The notes: generated by a model not told the origin, from the letters alone. Shown: positions 41,691 through 51,559, numbered from the stretch's first letter. The stretch is DNA of 64,000 nt from Flavobacterium xinjiangense (GCF_900142885.1 NZ_FRCL01000009.1:56409-120408), one strand, 5' to 3'. Numbers and translations are program-made.

Positions 41691-42619
41691 AACCGAAAAT
41701 AACGATTATCATGGCGACCTATAATAGAGAGATTTATATTGTAGAAACTTTGAAATCTATAATAAATCAATCTTTTACAAATTGGGAATGTTTGATTATA
41801 GATGATGGTGGTACTGATAATACCGTTGCAGTTATTTCACCACTACTGGAAGAGGATAAACGATTTCAATATTTAAAACGTCCTGAAAAATACAAAAAAG
41901 GATTACCGGGGACACGTAATTACGGATTGGATTTGGCAAAAGGAGATTATGTTATCTTTTTTGACGATGACGATATTGTTCATCCTTTAAATTTAGAATT
42001 GTGCGTGTTGGAATTATCTAGAAATGACGTTTCATTTTGTAGGTATATTCGAAATGTTTTTTATGATGATTTTGATTATCAATTTGATATGTCAAAAGAA
42101 TACGATACTTTTTTTATTGGTATAAATGATGTTGAAAGATTATTAAATCAAGATTTGCCATTTAATTCTTGCGCTGTTTTATGGAAGAAAGAGTGTTTTA
42201 CTAATAATCGTTATGTTGAACATCTATTGCATGCGGAAGAATGGGAATTATATTCTAGGATATTGTCAACAGGCATTAAGGGAATTTCAATAGAAAAAAG
42301 TTTATTTTTTGCAAGAAAACATTCTAATTCAATGACAGGACAGTATTATAGACTTGATCCTATTAGAACATCTTCAAACGTGGATGCTATTGTATTGGTT
42401 CTCAAAAATCTGAAAGAAAAAGGATTGTTTACCCATTCTTTAATTCGTTATTTTGTTACAATATCTTATGGTTTTAAAGAGTATGATTTGTTTAATAAAT
42501 TCATGAATTTACTAGCATTGACCTTTTTTGAAAAATTTAAATGGCAAGTTTTTTATGCCACCTTCCCTTTAAGATTATCAGCGTATAGAATAAAAAAAGC
42601 AATAACATTTAATAAATGA
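41687..42619 (+). CDS. GT2 family glycosyltransferase
   Basis: This 310-aa protein begins KPKITIIMATYNREIYIVETL, has CLIIDDGGTDNT, GLPGTRNYGLDLAKG and VIFFDDDD (about 90-95) as the metal site, and a HAEEWELYSRIL segment at about 180 as the catalytic region. The frame overlaps the previous and following genes by four bases each (ATGA), so translation is coupled. The specific sugar is not readable. Confidence 0.85.
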   Translation: MKPKITIIMATYNREIYIVETLKSIINQSFTNWECLIIDDGGTDNTVAVISPLLEEDKRFQYLKRPEKYKKGLPGTRNYGLDLAKGDYVIFFDDDDIVHPLNLELCVLELSRNDVSFCRYIRNVFYDDFDYQFDMSKEYDTFFIGINDVERLLNQDLPFNSCAVLWKKECFTNNRYVEHLLHAEEWELYSRILSTGIKGISIEKSLFFARKHSNSMTGQYYRLDPIRTSSNVDAIVLVLKNLKEKGLFTHSLIRYFVTISYGFKEYDLFNKFMNLLALTFFEKFKWQVFYATFPLRLSAYRIKKAITFNK

Positions 42620-43734
42620 AAATTCTACTCTGTTTTGGTACCAGGCCTGAAGCTATAAAAATGGCGCCATTGTATCATGAACTCCTAAATAATAATTTTG
42701 AAGTAAAAGTATGTGTTACGGCGCAACATCGTGAAATGCTGGATCAGGTTTTAGATTTTTTTGGTATTATTCCAGATTATGATTTGAATTTAATGCAACC
42801 CAATCAAAGCCTGAATGGTTTGAGTGCGAATATATTATTTAAAATTGATGAAGTGTTTGCAGACGCAAAACCTAATTTAGTTTTAGTGCATGGAGACACT
42901 ACAACTTCATCTGTAGTAGCTTTGGCAGCTTTTAATTCAGGGATAAAGGTAGGGCATATTGAAGCAGGACTACGAACGTATAATAAACAAGCTCCTTTTC
43001 CCGAAGAAGTGAATAGACAAGTCACCAGCAGATTGGCCGATATTCATTTTACACCTACAAATCAGGCTACCAAAAATTTATTAAACGAAGGGATTTCTAA
43101 CAGTAATATTGTAGAAACGGGCAACACCGTTATAGATTCCTTATTATGGACGATTAATAAAATAGAATCACCAGAATATTTGTATCCGGAAATTGAGTCT
43201 TTAAAAAATGTTATCCCAACGAATAAAAAAATAGTTTTAGTAACTGGACACCGCAGAGAAAATTATGGTGATGGTTTTAGAAATTTGTGTAGTGCTCTCC
43301 TAACCATTTCGGAAAGAGATGATGTAGCTATCGTATATCCTGTTCATATGAATCCAAATGTAACGGATGTCATTTATGAGGAATTGGATGGTAAAAAAAA
43401 TATATATCTTATCGCACCTGTTTCCTATCCAGCATTTGTCTGGTTGATGCAACAATCTTATTTGATTGTTACTGATTCAGGAGGAATTCAAGAAGAAGCA
43501 CCTTCCCTGGGAATACCGGTTTTAGTCACCAGAACCGTTTCGGAAAGACCTGAAGGCCTAGAAGCAGGATTTTCTGAATTAGTAGGAACGGATAAAAATA
43601 ACATAGTTGAAAGTATCAATTATAAGTTAGATCATTTTAAAATTTTTGAATTACAATTAAATCCTTATGGAAAAGGAGATGCTTGTGATAAAATTGTTAA
43701 ATACTTAAATATTTTTAAACAAAACAAATTGTGA
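42616..43734 (+). CDS. wecB: UDP-N-acetylglucosamine 2-epimerase, non-hydrolysing
   Basis: This 372-aa protein starts MKILLCFGTRPEAIKMAPL and contains HGDTTTS (about 95), HIEAGLRT (about 114), TGHRREN (about 211) and SGGIQEEAPSLG (about 289), the complete WecB/MnaA signature. It interconverts UDP-GlcNAc and UDP-ManNAc, which feeds ManNAc or ManNAcA units. No ManNAc dehydrogenase is in the window. The cluster also holds a hydrolysing 2-epimerase (49704), so two separate ManNAc routes exist. It overlaps both neighbours by a few bases. Confidence 0.9.
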   Translation: MKILLCFGTRPEAIKMAPLYHELLNNNFEVKVCVTAQHREMLDQVLDFFGIIPDYDLNLMQPNQSLNGLSANILFKIDEVFADAKPNLVLVHGDTTTSSVVALAAFNSGIKVGHIEAGLRTYNKQAPFPEEVNRQVTSRLADIHFTPTNQATKNLLNEGISNSNIVETGNTVIDSLLWTINKIESPEYLYPEIESLKNVIPTNKKIVLVTGHRRENYGDGFRNLCSALLTISERDDVAIVYPVHMNPNVTDVIYEELDGKKNIYLIAPVSYPAFVWLMQQSYLIVTDSGGIQEEAPSLGIPVLVTRTVSERPEGLEAGFSELVGTDKNNIVESINYKLDHFKIFELQLNPYGKGDACDKIVKYLNIFKQNKL

Positions 43735-44345
43735 AATTGCGAATGACAACAAAACAAATTGTGTTAAAAATAATCAAACATTTGCCTTTCTCTTCTTTAA
43801 GAGTATTTCTGTTAAGGGAATTATTAGGCTATGCGATCGGTAAAAATGTAAAAATCGGAAAAAGTTATATCAATTGTAATAAGGTTACCATTGGGGATAA
43901 TGTGTATTTGGCTAACAATAACACTATATTTTGTAACGAATTGCTTATTGGATCTAATACTGTAATTCATTCTGGAAACATAATCCAAGGTGGTGCAAAT
44001 TTTTCTATTGGGACTAACTCAAGGATTATTAACAATCATTATTTTGATTTATGGAATAACATTCAAATAGGAAATAATACATGGATAGCAGGTAGAAATA
44101 GTCAATTTTGGACTCATGGTTCGATTCACACTAAGAACAGTGATAAAGATTTATCAATAACTATTAAAGATGATGTCTACATTGGTTCTTCGTCCTTAAT
44201 TGCTCCGGGTGTAAAAATCGAATCTATTAATTTAATTGGCTTAGGAAGTGTCGTGACGGGGATTTTTGATGAAAATCAGACTATTATAGCGGGTAATCTC
44301 TCACAGGTTGTGAAACGAAATATTGATTGGAGAATAAATTGGTAA
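43731..44345 (+). CDS. Hexapeptide-repeat acyltransferase (LbH fold)
   Basis: This 204-aa protein shows the left-handed beta-helix periodicity of hexapeptide acyltransferases: IGKNVKIG, VTIGDNVYLA, LLIGSNTVI, FSIGTNSRI, IQIGNNTWIAG, YIGSSSLIAPGVKI. Such enzymes acetylate sugars from acetyl-CoA. The start may be GTG 43731 (overlapping the wecB stop) or ATG 43743. A catalytic His is plausible at WTHGS. The sugar substrate is unknown. Confidence 0.8.
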   Translation: MKLRMTTKQIVLKIIKHLPFSSLRVFLLRELLGYAIGKNVKIGKSYINCNKVTIGDNVYLANNNTIFCNELLIGSNTVIHSGNIIQGGANFSIGTNSRIINNHYFDLWNNIQIGNNTWIAGRNSQFWTHGSIHTKNSDKDLSITIKDDVYIGSSSLIAPGVKIESINLIGLGSVVTGIFDENQTIIAGNLSQVVKRNIDWRINW

Positions 44346-44351
44346 TATTTT

Positions 44352-45596
44352 ATGAAAAAAATACTTGTGGTAGTTGATTCTATAAACATTGAAGACAGTA
44401 GTGGCTCTAAGGCCAATGTTGCCCTAATTACAAATCTAGTCGAATCTGGCTATGATGTTTTGGTATACCATTATACATTAAAAAACATACAGCTTTCTGA
44501 CGTTAATTGCGTTTCTATTCCAGAAATAAAATATAGTCCGTTGTATCTTTTAAGTCGTCTGCAGCGCGTTTTTTCCAGAAATTCAACTATTAATGCTGCT
44601 CCTTTTTTAGAACAGCTATTTGGGTTTTCTTTTACTTTTTTTAATGATACCAATAGTATTGTGGGAGCTTTAAAAAAACTCAAATTTCAACCTGATTTAG
44701 TTCTTACCTTGAGTAAAGGGGGAAGTTTTAGACCTCATTATGCTCTTTTAAAGATTCCAGAATTACATGATAGATGGTTAGCTTATGTTCATGATCCTTA
44801 TCCGTTTCATTTTTTCCCCCGACCATACAATTGGGTTGAATCGAGTTATAAAGCTCGAGAAGCCTTTTTTTTAAAGGTCTCTCAGAAAGCTCAATATAGC
44901 GGGTTCCCTAGTCAATTATTGTTAGAATGGATGGGTAGCTATTATCCTAATTTTCTAAAAACAGGGATTGTAATACCACATCAAAACGCAAAATATATGC
45001 TGAAAAACATGGTTTTTCCAGATTATTTTGACGTTTCAAAATTCAATTTACTTCATGCAGGAAACCTGATGCAACAGCGTTCGCCGGAAGGATTAATTGA
45101 AGGATTAAAGTTATTTTTAAATAAATACCCAAGGGCTAAAAAGGATGTTCGTCTTCTTTTGGTAGGTCCTTCTTCCGGTTATAGTAAAATGCTTGGAGAA
45201 TATCAAGAAAGTATTCCGGAACTCCATGTTCTAGACGGGAACATTTCTTTTGAAGCAGTATATCATCTTCAAAAACATACCGCAGTAAATATTATTTTAG
45301 AAGCAAAATCTGAGATCAGTCCGTTTCTACCCGCTAAGTTCCCGCATTGTGTCGAAGCTAATAGAACTATTTTTTCATTAGCCCCTTTCTATAGTGAAAC
45401 GAAAAGATTGTTAGGAAATGATTACGAATTTTGGTCAGAAGTAGACGATATTCCAAAAATCGCCTCGATAATAGAAAAACTATATCATTTATGGAGACAA
45501 AATCCAGCTAATTTATTTTTGAATCGAAGTGATTTAGAAGATTATCTTTCGGCTGATTATTTAAAGAAAACCATTAACAATTTGCTAAAAAATTAA
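44352..45596 (+). CDS. GT4-like glycosyltransferase
   Basis: This 414-aa protein has a GT-B outline: an N-terminal IEDSSGSKANVALITNLV segment and a C-terminal LLHAGNLMQQRSPEGLIEGL block (about 237-256) with a LLVGPSSGYS nucleotide-binding loop. The usual E-x7-E motif is replaced by ILEAKSEISPFLPAKFPHCVEA, so it is a divergent member. It begins 6 bases after the acyltransferase. No specificity can be deduced. Confidence 0.75.
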   Translation: MKKILVVVDSINIEDSSGSKANVALITNLVESGYDVLVYHYTLKNIQLSDVNCVSIPEIKYSPLYLLSRLQRVFSRNSTINAAPFLEQLFGFSFTFFNDTNSIVGALKKLKFQPDLVLTLSKGGSFRPHYALLKIPELHDRWLAYVHDPYPFHFFPRPYNWVESSYKAREAFFLKVSQKAQYSGFPSQLLLEWMGSYYPNFLKTGIVIPHQNAKYMLKNMVFPDYFDVSKFNLLHAGNLMQQRSPEGLIEGLKLFLNKYPRAKKDVRLLLVGPSSGYSKMLGEYQESIPELHVLDGNISFEAVYHLQKHTAVNIILEAKSEISPFLPAKFPHCVEANRTIFSLAPFYSETKRLLGNDYEFWSEVDDIPKIASIIEKLYHLWRQNPANLFLNRSDLEDYLSADYLKKTINNLLKN

Positions 45597-45631
45597 TTTA
45601 TGGTTAATTTTTTTAAGAAGAGAAAAAAACA

Positions 45632-46642
45632 ATGAAAAAACTTGCAGTCTTACTGCCTACTTATAATGCGGCTCCATATATAAGAGAAAGTATTGATTCT
45701 GTTTTGAATCAAAGTTTTGGCAATTTTGATTTGTACATCTATGATGATTTTTCAACGGATAACACGGAAGAAATTATATCACAATACAAGGATCAACGAA
45801 TTTTTTATAGGAAGAATATAGCTAATTTGGGTATTGCTAAATCGTTGAATAAGGGATTAGACGAATTACTTCCTCACTATGAGTTCATTGCCCGAATGGA
45901 TGCCGATGATTGGTCATATCCTAATAGATTTGAAAAGCAATTGGAATTTTTGGATAAAAATAAAGAAATAATACTATGTGGAACGCAAGGCTACTGGTTG
46001 CAAGATATGCGACAAAATCCGGTATCAGGTTGGGAATATCCAACGAATCATGAATACATTAATTGTTGTTTGCTTTTTACGGCTTCCTTTGGCCATTCAT
46101 CAGTAATTTTTAGAAGTGATAATTTTCAGAAAAATAATTTGCGATACAATGAAACTATTAATACTTGTGAAGATTGGGATTTATGGACTCGTGTTGTAAA
46201 GACGGGCCAAGTTGCAAATTTACCAGATTTTTTTATGAAATATAGAATTTTAGAAAATAGTAATCATCGTTCACCTCTAAATTTAAAAAAGCATTTTGAA
46301 GAACGATCAACAATAATTTCCGGGTTTTGGACATATTCGCATATTACTCTTTCTTCAGAGCAGGTCTATGAATACTATTATCAGATTAGCCAATTGTCCA
46401 AGTCTGATTTTATTACTAAAATTAAGCTATTAGTAGATGTCTTTAATTCTTTTTATGTTTATAATGCTAATTCACTAGTAACTGCAGACAGAAAGAAATT
46501 GAGTTATTTGTTATCGAGAAGAATTTTAGATTATTGGAAACGTTCTAAAGTTAGCAGGATTGATCCCCAAATATGGCTATTCTTAATTAAAGCAGTGAAA
46601 TTCGAGAATAAATTTAAATTGTTGAAAAGTATTATAAAATGA
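45632..46642 (+). CDS. GT2 family glycosyltransferase
   Basis: This 336-aa protein begins KKLAVLLPTYNAAPYIRESID, has YIYDDFSTDNTEEI and FIARMDADDWSYPNR (about 88-102) as the metal site, and TCEDWDLWTRVV (about 188) as the catalytic region. It is closest in layout to the GT2 protein at 35240. Spacing to the previous gene is 35 bases; it overlaps the next by four. Confidence 0.85.
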   Translation: MKKLAVLLPTYNAAPYIRESIDSVLNQSFGNFDLYIYDDFSTDNTEEIISQYKDQRIFYRKNIANLGIAKSLNKGLDELLPHYEFIARMDADDWSYPNRFEKQLEFLDKNKEIILCGTQGYWLQDMRQNPVSGWEYPTNHEYINCCLLFTASFGHSSVIFRSDNFQKNNLRYNETINTCEDWDLWTRVVKTGQVANLPDFFMKYRILENSNHRSPLNLKKHFEERSTIISGFWTYSHITLSSEQVYEYYYQISQLSKSDFITKIKLLVDVFNSFYVYNANSLVTADRKKLSYLLSRRILDYWKRSKVSRIDPQIWLFLIKAVKFENKFKLLKSIIK

Positions 46643-47535
46643 ACTATTCTATGGAGGCTTCAGTACTTATTGTGTCAAAAAACAGAAGAAATGAATTGAA
46701 TCAAACACTTGAAGTATTAAGTAGGATACTTGATTTATCATCACATGAAGTACTAGTTTTTTTAGATGGCTGTTCAGATGACTCGGATCTATTAAAAGAT
46801 AAGCACAACTGGGTAAAATGGTATTCGACAAAAAAAAGTATAGGTGCTTCTGCTGCTAGACATATGCTTTATCCAAAAGCACAAGGACAAATATTAATTG
46901 GTTTAGACGATGATGCACATCCTTTGAGTTCTAATTTTATTGACCAAACTAAAGCTGTTTTTCAAAAATATACTAAAGTAGGAATTATTGCTTTTCAAGA
47001 AATAAAAGGGGTTTATAGTTCAGACAATAAAGTGTTAAATAAAATTGAAAGTAATAAAGAGGAATATTATTGTAACGAATTTAAAGGATGTGGTTTTGCG
47101 ATTCGCAAAGATGTTTATGAAACTATTAACGGTTTCCCATTGTGGATTGACATTTATGGAGAAGAATCTTGTGTTTCAATTGAAGTTATTGCCAAGGGGT
47201 ATGATATTATTTATACTAATACAATTAAAATTAATCATCGTATTGATTTGGAAGATAGAAAAATGAAAGGTCATAATTATTTTAGATTTGGCAAACAATT
47301 AAAAAATTCAACTTATTATTTTTTAGTTTATTACCCTTATCCTCTGCTTAATGTTTTTAAGCTCTATTGGCATAATTTCAAAAAGTATGCGTTAAAAGAT
47401 ATCAAATATTTTAAAGTGTTTTTTATGATTATGTTAGAGGTAATATTTAGTTTGCCAAAAATATTGAAATATAGAAAACCAGTAAAAGTAGATTTAATAA
47501 TTAAAATGAGACAATTAAGTCAGTTGAAATTTTAG
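46639..47535 (+). CDS. GT2 family glycosyltransferase
   Basis: This 298-aa protein reads ASVLIVSKNRRNELNQTLE, VFLDGCSDDS, GASAARHMLYPKA and ILIGLDDDAHP (about 90-100), which holds the DxD site, then GEESCVSIEVIAKG in the catalytic part. Three GT2 genes of different lengths occur within 7 kb, which suggests a repeat unit of several sugars. The start overlaps the previous stop. The C-terminal 80 residues are hydrophobic and basic, possibly membrane-associated. Confidence 0.8.
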   Translation: MNYSMEASVLIVSKNRRNELNQTLEVLSRILDLSSHEVLVFLDGCSDDSDLLKDKHNWVKWYSTKKSIGASAARHMLYPKAQGQILIGLDDDAHPLSSNFIDQTKAVFQKYTKVGIIAFQEIKGVYSSDNKVLNKIESNKEEYYCNEFKGCGFAIRKDVYETINGFPLWIDIYGEESCVSIEVIAKGYDIIYTNTIKINHRIDLEDRKMKGHNYFRFGKQLKNSTYYFLVYYPYPLLNVFKLYWHNFKKYALKDIKYFKVFFMIMLEVIFSLPKILKYRKPVKVDLIIKMRQLSQLKF

Positions 47536-47546
47536 GACATAAAAAA

Positions 47547-48263
47547 ATGAAAAATAGATTAAAAAAAATATTCGATTTGCTAGGGTATAAAATTCATAAA
47601 AAAAATAAAATTTTGATACTTAATGAAGACCTGTATCTGGCAATCAAAAATAAATTACCAGATAAGGGTATTGTTTTTTTTGATGTTGGAGCCAATTTAG
47701 GACAAACATTAAAAAAAATGAATCATAGCTATTCAACCGCAACAATATTTGCTTTTGAACCAAGCAAATATTGTTTTGAATATTTAAAAACTAATTTTAG
47801 TAATACTAATGTTAGTCTTCATAATTTAGCAATAGGTTCTAATTGTGGTAATCTTCAATTTAATGAGTATTCGTGGAGTGCATTAAATTCTCTTTTGAAG
47901 AGAGCCTATGGGGCTGCAAAAATTAATGAAACATATTTGGTTAGGGTCATCACGCTTGATGAATTTTGTAATGATAACAATGTTTCATATATAAATTTAT
48001 TAAAAACAGATACTGAAGGTTATGAACTTAATGTGTTGAAGGGAGCTTCCTCAATGATGGAACAAAATAGAATCCAATTTGTATATGTTGAGATATTTTT
48101 TAATGAAAATTATATTGGACAATCTTCATTCGGTGATATTTATAATTTCTTGCTGGAAAATAGATTTGAACTGGTTAGATTTTATGATGTTTTGTATACG
48201 AATGATGGATTAGCCTCAAAAACAGATGCATTATTTATTAATAAAAGTTTTAAAATTAATTAA
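47547..48263 (+). CDS. FkbM family methyltransferase (3)
   Basis: This 238-aa protein has FFDVGANLGQTLKKM (motif I, about 48-62), IFAFEPSKYCFEYL, a ITLDEFCNDNNV segment and LLKTDTEGYELNVLKGA (about 150-166), which is the standard FkbM signature. It differs from both FkbM proteins at 31929 and 32755. Sugar O-methylation is the expected role. It starts 11 bases after the GT2 gene and is followed by a 126-base gap before neuB. Confidence 0.85.
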   Translation: MKNRLKKIFDLLGYKIHKKNKILILNEDLYLAIKNKLPDKGIVFFDVGANLGQTLKKMNHSYSTATIFAFEPSKYCFEYLKTNFSNTNVSLHNLAIGSNCGNLQFNEYSWSALNSLLKRAYGAAKINETYLVRVITLDEFCNDNNVSYINLLKTDTEGYELNVLKGASSMMEQNRIQFVYVEIFFNENYIGQSSFGDIYNFLLENRFELVRFYDVLYTNDGLASKTDALFINKSFKIN

Positions 48264-48389
48264 TTCTGAATTTTAATTGAATTGTAGCTAATACCAACAA
48301 AAATATAATAAGTAAAACTAAAATTGGAAATCTAAAAAACAAATAATTTTGTTTCTAGAAAAGAAGAAAGCTCAATCCTTAAAGAAAAA

Positions 48390-49406
48390 ATGTCACTAAA
48401 AAAATCATCTCCATATATTATAGCTGAAATTGGTCAGGCACATGAAGGTAGTTTGGGTATTCTATATTCCTATATTAATGCAATTGCCCAAACGGGAGTT
48501 GATGCCGTGAAGTTTCAACTGCATATAGCTGAAGCGGAAAGTAGTGAACACGAGCCTTTTCGAGTGCAGTTCTCATTAGAAGACAACACCCGCTTTGATT
48601 ATTGGAAACGGATGGGGTTTTCTTTGGAACAATGGAAAGGTATCAAACGTCATTGCGATAGTTTGGGTCTTGACTTTATATGCTCCCCTTTTAGCAATTT
48701 AGCTGTGGATTGGCTAGAGGAGATAGGAATTAAATGTTATAAAATAGGCTCCGGTGAGGTGAATAATTTCTTGATTTTAGAGAAAATTGCACAAACAGGA
48801 AAGCCAGTAATTTTATCTTCGGGCATGAGTTCCTATGCGGAATTAGATCAAACCGTCGATTTCCTGAAGGAAAGACAAGTTAATTTTTCTATTTTGCAAT
48901 GTACGACTGCTTATCCGACTATGCCAGAACACTATGGTTTGAATGTGATTAATGAATTAAAAGAAAGATATAAAATAGCAGTTGGTTTTTCAGATCATTC
49001 TGCCCGAATAGAAACTTGTATCGCAGCAACTGCTTTGGGAGCCAGTATTCTCGAATTTCATGTTGTTTTTGACCGGCAACTTTTTGGTCCGGATGCCAAA
49101 GCATCTTTAACCATCGCGGAAACCAAAGATTTAGTTTTAGCCGTCAAAAATGTTGCAACCGCAATTTCCAATCCTATTGATAAAAATAACAACAGTAATT
49201 TTTCTGAGCTCAAACAGATTTTCGAAAAATCATTGGCGGTCAATAAAAAATTGCCTAAAAATCATATTATTACTTTTGATGACTTAGAGGCTAAAAAGCC
49301 AAAAGGGTTTGGGATTGACGCTCTGCGATTTCAAGAAGTAATAGGGAAGGTTTTGATTAGGGATTTGGATCAATGGGATTTTTTGAATGAAGGAGATTTG
49401 TTGTAA
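48390..49406 (+). CDS. neuB: N-acetylneuraminate synthase family protein (NeuB/LegI/PseI)
   Basis: This 338-aa protein condenses a 6-carbon acetamido sugar with phosphoenolpyruvate into a nonulosonic acid. Visible marks are YIIAEIGQAHEGSLG (residues 9-23), DAVKFQLH, YKIGSGEVNN, SSGMSSYAELD, LQCTTAYP and GFSDHS, then a C-terminal SAF (antifreeze-like) domain (about 280-338). Together with NeuC and NeuA it gives a complete route from UDP-GlcNAc to CMP-sialic acid; legionaminic-type synthesis would need further genes not seen here. A 261-base gap with an R3 element separates it from neuC. Confidence 0.85.
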   Translation: MSLKKSSPYIIAEIGQAHEGSLGILYSYINAIAQTGVDAVKFQLHIAEAESSEHEPFRVQFSLEDNTRFDYWKRMGFSLEQWKGIKRHCDSLGLDFICSPFSNLAVDWLEEIGIKCYKIGSGEVNNFLILEKIAQTGKPVILSSGMSSYAELDQTVDFLKERQVNFSILQCTTAYPTMPEHYGLNVINELKERYKIAVGFSDHSARIETCIAATALGASILEFHVVFDRQLFGPDAKASLTIAETKDLVLAVKNVATAISNPIDKNNNSNFSELKQIFEKSLAVNKKLPKNHIITFDDLEAKKPKGFGIDALRFQEVIGKVLIRDLDQWDFLNEGDLL

Positions 49407-49441
49407 ACGAAAAGTTTAAATTCGTCACTTCTATTATCAGG

Positions 49442-49620
49442 ACGTCACTTCGAGTGTTTTTGGCTTCACAGAAAAGGCTGTGAAAACAAAGATATAGTAA
49501 GCCAAAAATGTATCGAGAAGCTTCTGTTGCACCACGGTTCTCGATACGATTTTTAAAGCTAATCCTTTAGTTGTTAATTAATAAATCGTTTTTTAGCCTT
49601 AAAAATCACTCGAACTGACG
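49442..49620. repeat. MITE-like repeat R3 between neuB and neuC
   Basis: The element is bounded by 14-bp terminal inverted repeats, CGTCACTTCGAGTG and CACTCGAACTGACG (13 of 14 match), and has an inner perfect 10-bp pair, GTATCGAGAA and TTCTCGATAC. It carries no gene. A degenerate copy lies at 3931-4083. Confidence 0.75.
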
Positions 49621-49703
49621 TATGTTATTAAAATGTCATCAAATTACCTTTCCCCCTTTCCCGTTTTTTGTCTACTTTTAAACCCAAGAATAATACACTT
49701 AAA

Positions 49704-50861
49704 ATGCCAAAAAGAAAAATAGTTGTAGTAATAACGGCACGTCCTTCTTATAGTCGTGTAAAAACAGTTTTGTCGGCGATTCAAAATCATTCTGATTTGG
49801 AATTGCAATTAGTTGTTGCCGCATCCGCTTTGTTGGATCGTTATGGTTCTGCTGTGAATTATATTGAGAAAGACGGTTTTACTATTGCTGCAAAAGTATT
49901 TAATGTATTGGAAGGAGAGAATTTAACTGCCGCAGCTAAAACAACTGGAATTGGAATTTTGGAATTATCTACCGTTTTTGATAATTTAAAACCGGATATA
50001 GTCGTAACCGTTGCCGATCGATTTGAAACTATGGCTACAGCTATTGCGGCTTCTTATATGAATATCCCCTTGGCACATATTCAGGGTGGTGAAGTCACCG
50101 GAAATATTGATGAAAAAGTGCGTCATGCCATCACAAAACTGGCGGATTATCATTTTGTAGCCTCTGAAAATGCTAAAGAAAGAGTGATCAAATTGGGAGA
50201 AGATCCTGAGATGGTTTTTAATACCGGATGCCCATCCATTGATTTGGCTGACGAAGTACTGCTAAGTAAAACACTTCATTTTGATCCCTATGAAAAATAT
50301 GGTGGAGTAGGAGCAAAACCCAATTTGTCTGAAGGCTATTTAGTCGTTATGCAGCATCCCGTAACTACCGAATATCAAGATTCGAGAAAACATATTGAAG
50401 CTACCCTGGAAGCCATTCATAAGTTAAATAAACCCACACTTTGGTTTTGGCCCAACGTGGATGCCGGAGCGGACGGAACTTCAACAGGCATTCGCGCTTT
50501 TAGAGAACAGCACCAGTTACCCAATGTTCATTTTTTTAAGAATATGGAAGGGAAAGATTTTTTACAATTGCTACAACACAGCGATTGTTTAATTGGAAAC
50601 TCTAGTGTTGGGATAAGGGAATGCGCTTTCTTAGGAGTTCCTGTTGTTAATATAGGTTCTCGTCAAAACAGAAGAGATCGTGGGGGTAATAGTATAGATG
50701 TTGATTATTGTCAGGATAGGATTGAAGAAGCTATTTTAGACTCTGTAGAAAGAGGAAAATCAATTTCCTCCTCTATTTACGGAGACGGGAATGCTGGAAC
50801 TCAGATTGCTGAATTATTAAATGAATTACCATTACAATTTCATAAAACTATTACCTACTAA
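49704..50861 (+). CDS. neuC: UDP-N-acetylglucosamine 2-epimerase, hydrolysing (NeuC/LegG)
   Basis: This 385-aa protein reads ITARPSYSRVKTVLSAI near the start, then VVTVADRFETMATAIAAS, PLAHIQGGEVTGNIDEKVRHAITKLAD (about 125-151, shortened), and IGNSSVGIRECAFLGVPVVNIGSRQ (shortened). This is the NeuC type, which releases free ManNAc from UDP-GlcNAc. LegG, acting on UDP-diNAcBac, cannot be excluded by sequence. ATG 49704 is chosen over an upstream TTG because the family begins close to the KIVVV strand. Its stop overlaps the start of neuA by one base. Confidence 0.85.
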   Translation: MPKRKIVVVITARPSYSRVKTVLSAIQNHSDLELQLVVAASALLDRYGSAVNYIEKDGFTIAAKVFNVLEGENLTAAAKTTGIGILELSTVFDNLKPDIVVTVADRFETMATAIAASYMNIPLAHIQGGEVTGNIDEKVRHAITKLADYHFVASENAKERVIKLGEDPEMVFNTGCPSIDLADEVLLSKTLHFDPYEKYGGVGAKPNLSEGYLVVMQHPVTTEYQDSRKHIEATLEAIHKLNKPTLWFWPNVDAGADGTSTGIRAFREQHQLPNVHFFKNMEGKDFLQLLQHSDCLIGNSSVGIRECAFLGVPVVNIGSRQNRRDRGGNSIDVDYCQDRIEEAILDSVERGKSISSSIYGDGNAGTQIAELLNELPLQFHKTITY

Positions 50862-51559
50862 TGAGAATTTTAGTTGTTATTCCCGCTAGAGGTGGTTCCA
50901 AAGGAGTGCCGAAAAAAAACATCAAGTTACTTGGCGGTAAACCTTTAATAGCACATGCAATAGAATGCGCTAATAGCTCTAAATTAGTTTCAAAAATAGT
51001 TGTTTCTACCGATAGTGATGAAATAGCAGCTATGGTAAGTAATTATAAGATAGAAGTAGTTAAAAGACCTTTGGAATTAGCTGATGATACTAGTAATGTT
51101 GTAACAGCAGTTGAGCATGCTTACAAATTTCTTAATGAAGAGTTTGATATAATAGTTTTGCTGCAGCCTACATCTCCCCTACGAACCCCTAAAGACCTTG
51201 ATGATATAATTAGATTGTTGCAAGAAAATCCGCAAACTGATGGTGTTATAAGTGTAGTACCGATGAATGAGATTCATCCAGCGAGAATGTATAATTTAGC
51301 TGATAATAGTATGTTAACTTCATTTTTAGAAAATGGTGAAACGTTAAGAAGACAAGATTTAAATCCAGTTTATTATAGAAATGGCTGTTTTTATGCAGTT
51401 AGAACAAAGGCTTTTTTTGAACAAAAATCATTTATGGTCGAAAATAAATTAGCTTTTATAATGAATCCTGATTGGTTAGCAAACATTGATACTCAAAGAG
51501 ATTTTAAATTGGCAACACTTTTATACCAAGATTGGAAAAATGAAAATACTAATCACTGA
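50861..51559 (+). CDS. neuA: CMP-N-acetylneuraminic acid synthetase-like (NeuA)
   Basis: This 232-aa protein has the CTP-binding signature PARGGSKGVPKKN (about 8-20), VVSTDSDEIA, LLQPTSPLRT and a C-terminal YRNGCFYAVR. It activates the nonulosonic acid with CTP for transfer. The order neuB, neuC, neuA on one strand with one-base overlap supports a single pathway. The terminal part (about 190-232) is short, without the esterase extension of some bacterial NeuA proteins. The next gene overlaps its stop. Confidence 0.85.
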   Translation: MRILVVIPARGGSKGVPKKNIKLLGGKPLIAHAIECANSSKLVSKIVVSTDSDEIAAMVSNYKIEVVKRPLELADDTSNVVTAVEHAYKFLNEEFDIIVLLQPTSPLRTPKDLDDIIRLLQENPQTDGVISVVPMNEIHPARMYNLADNSMLTSFLENGETLRRQDLNPVYYRNGCFYAVRTKAFFEQKSFMVENKLAFIMNPDWLANIDTQRDFKLATLLYQDWKNENTNH

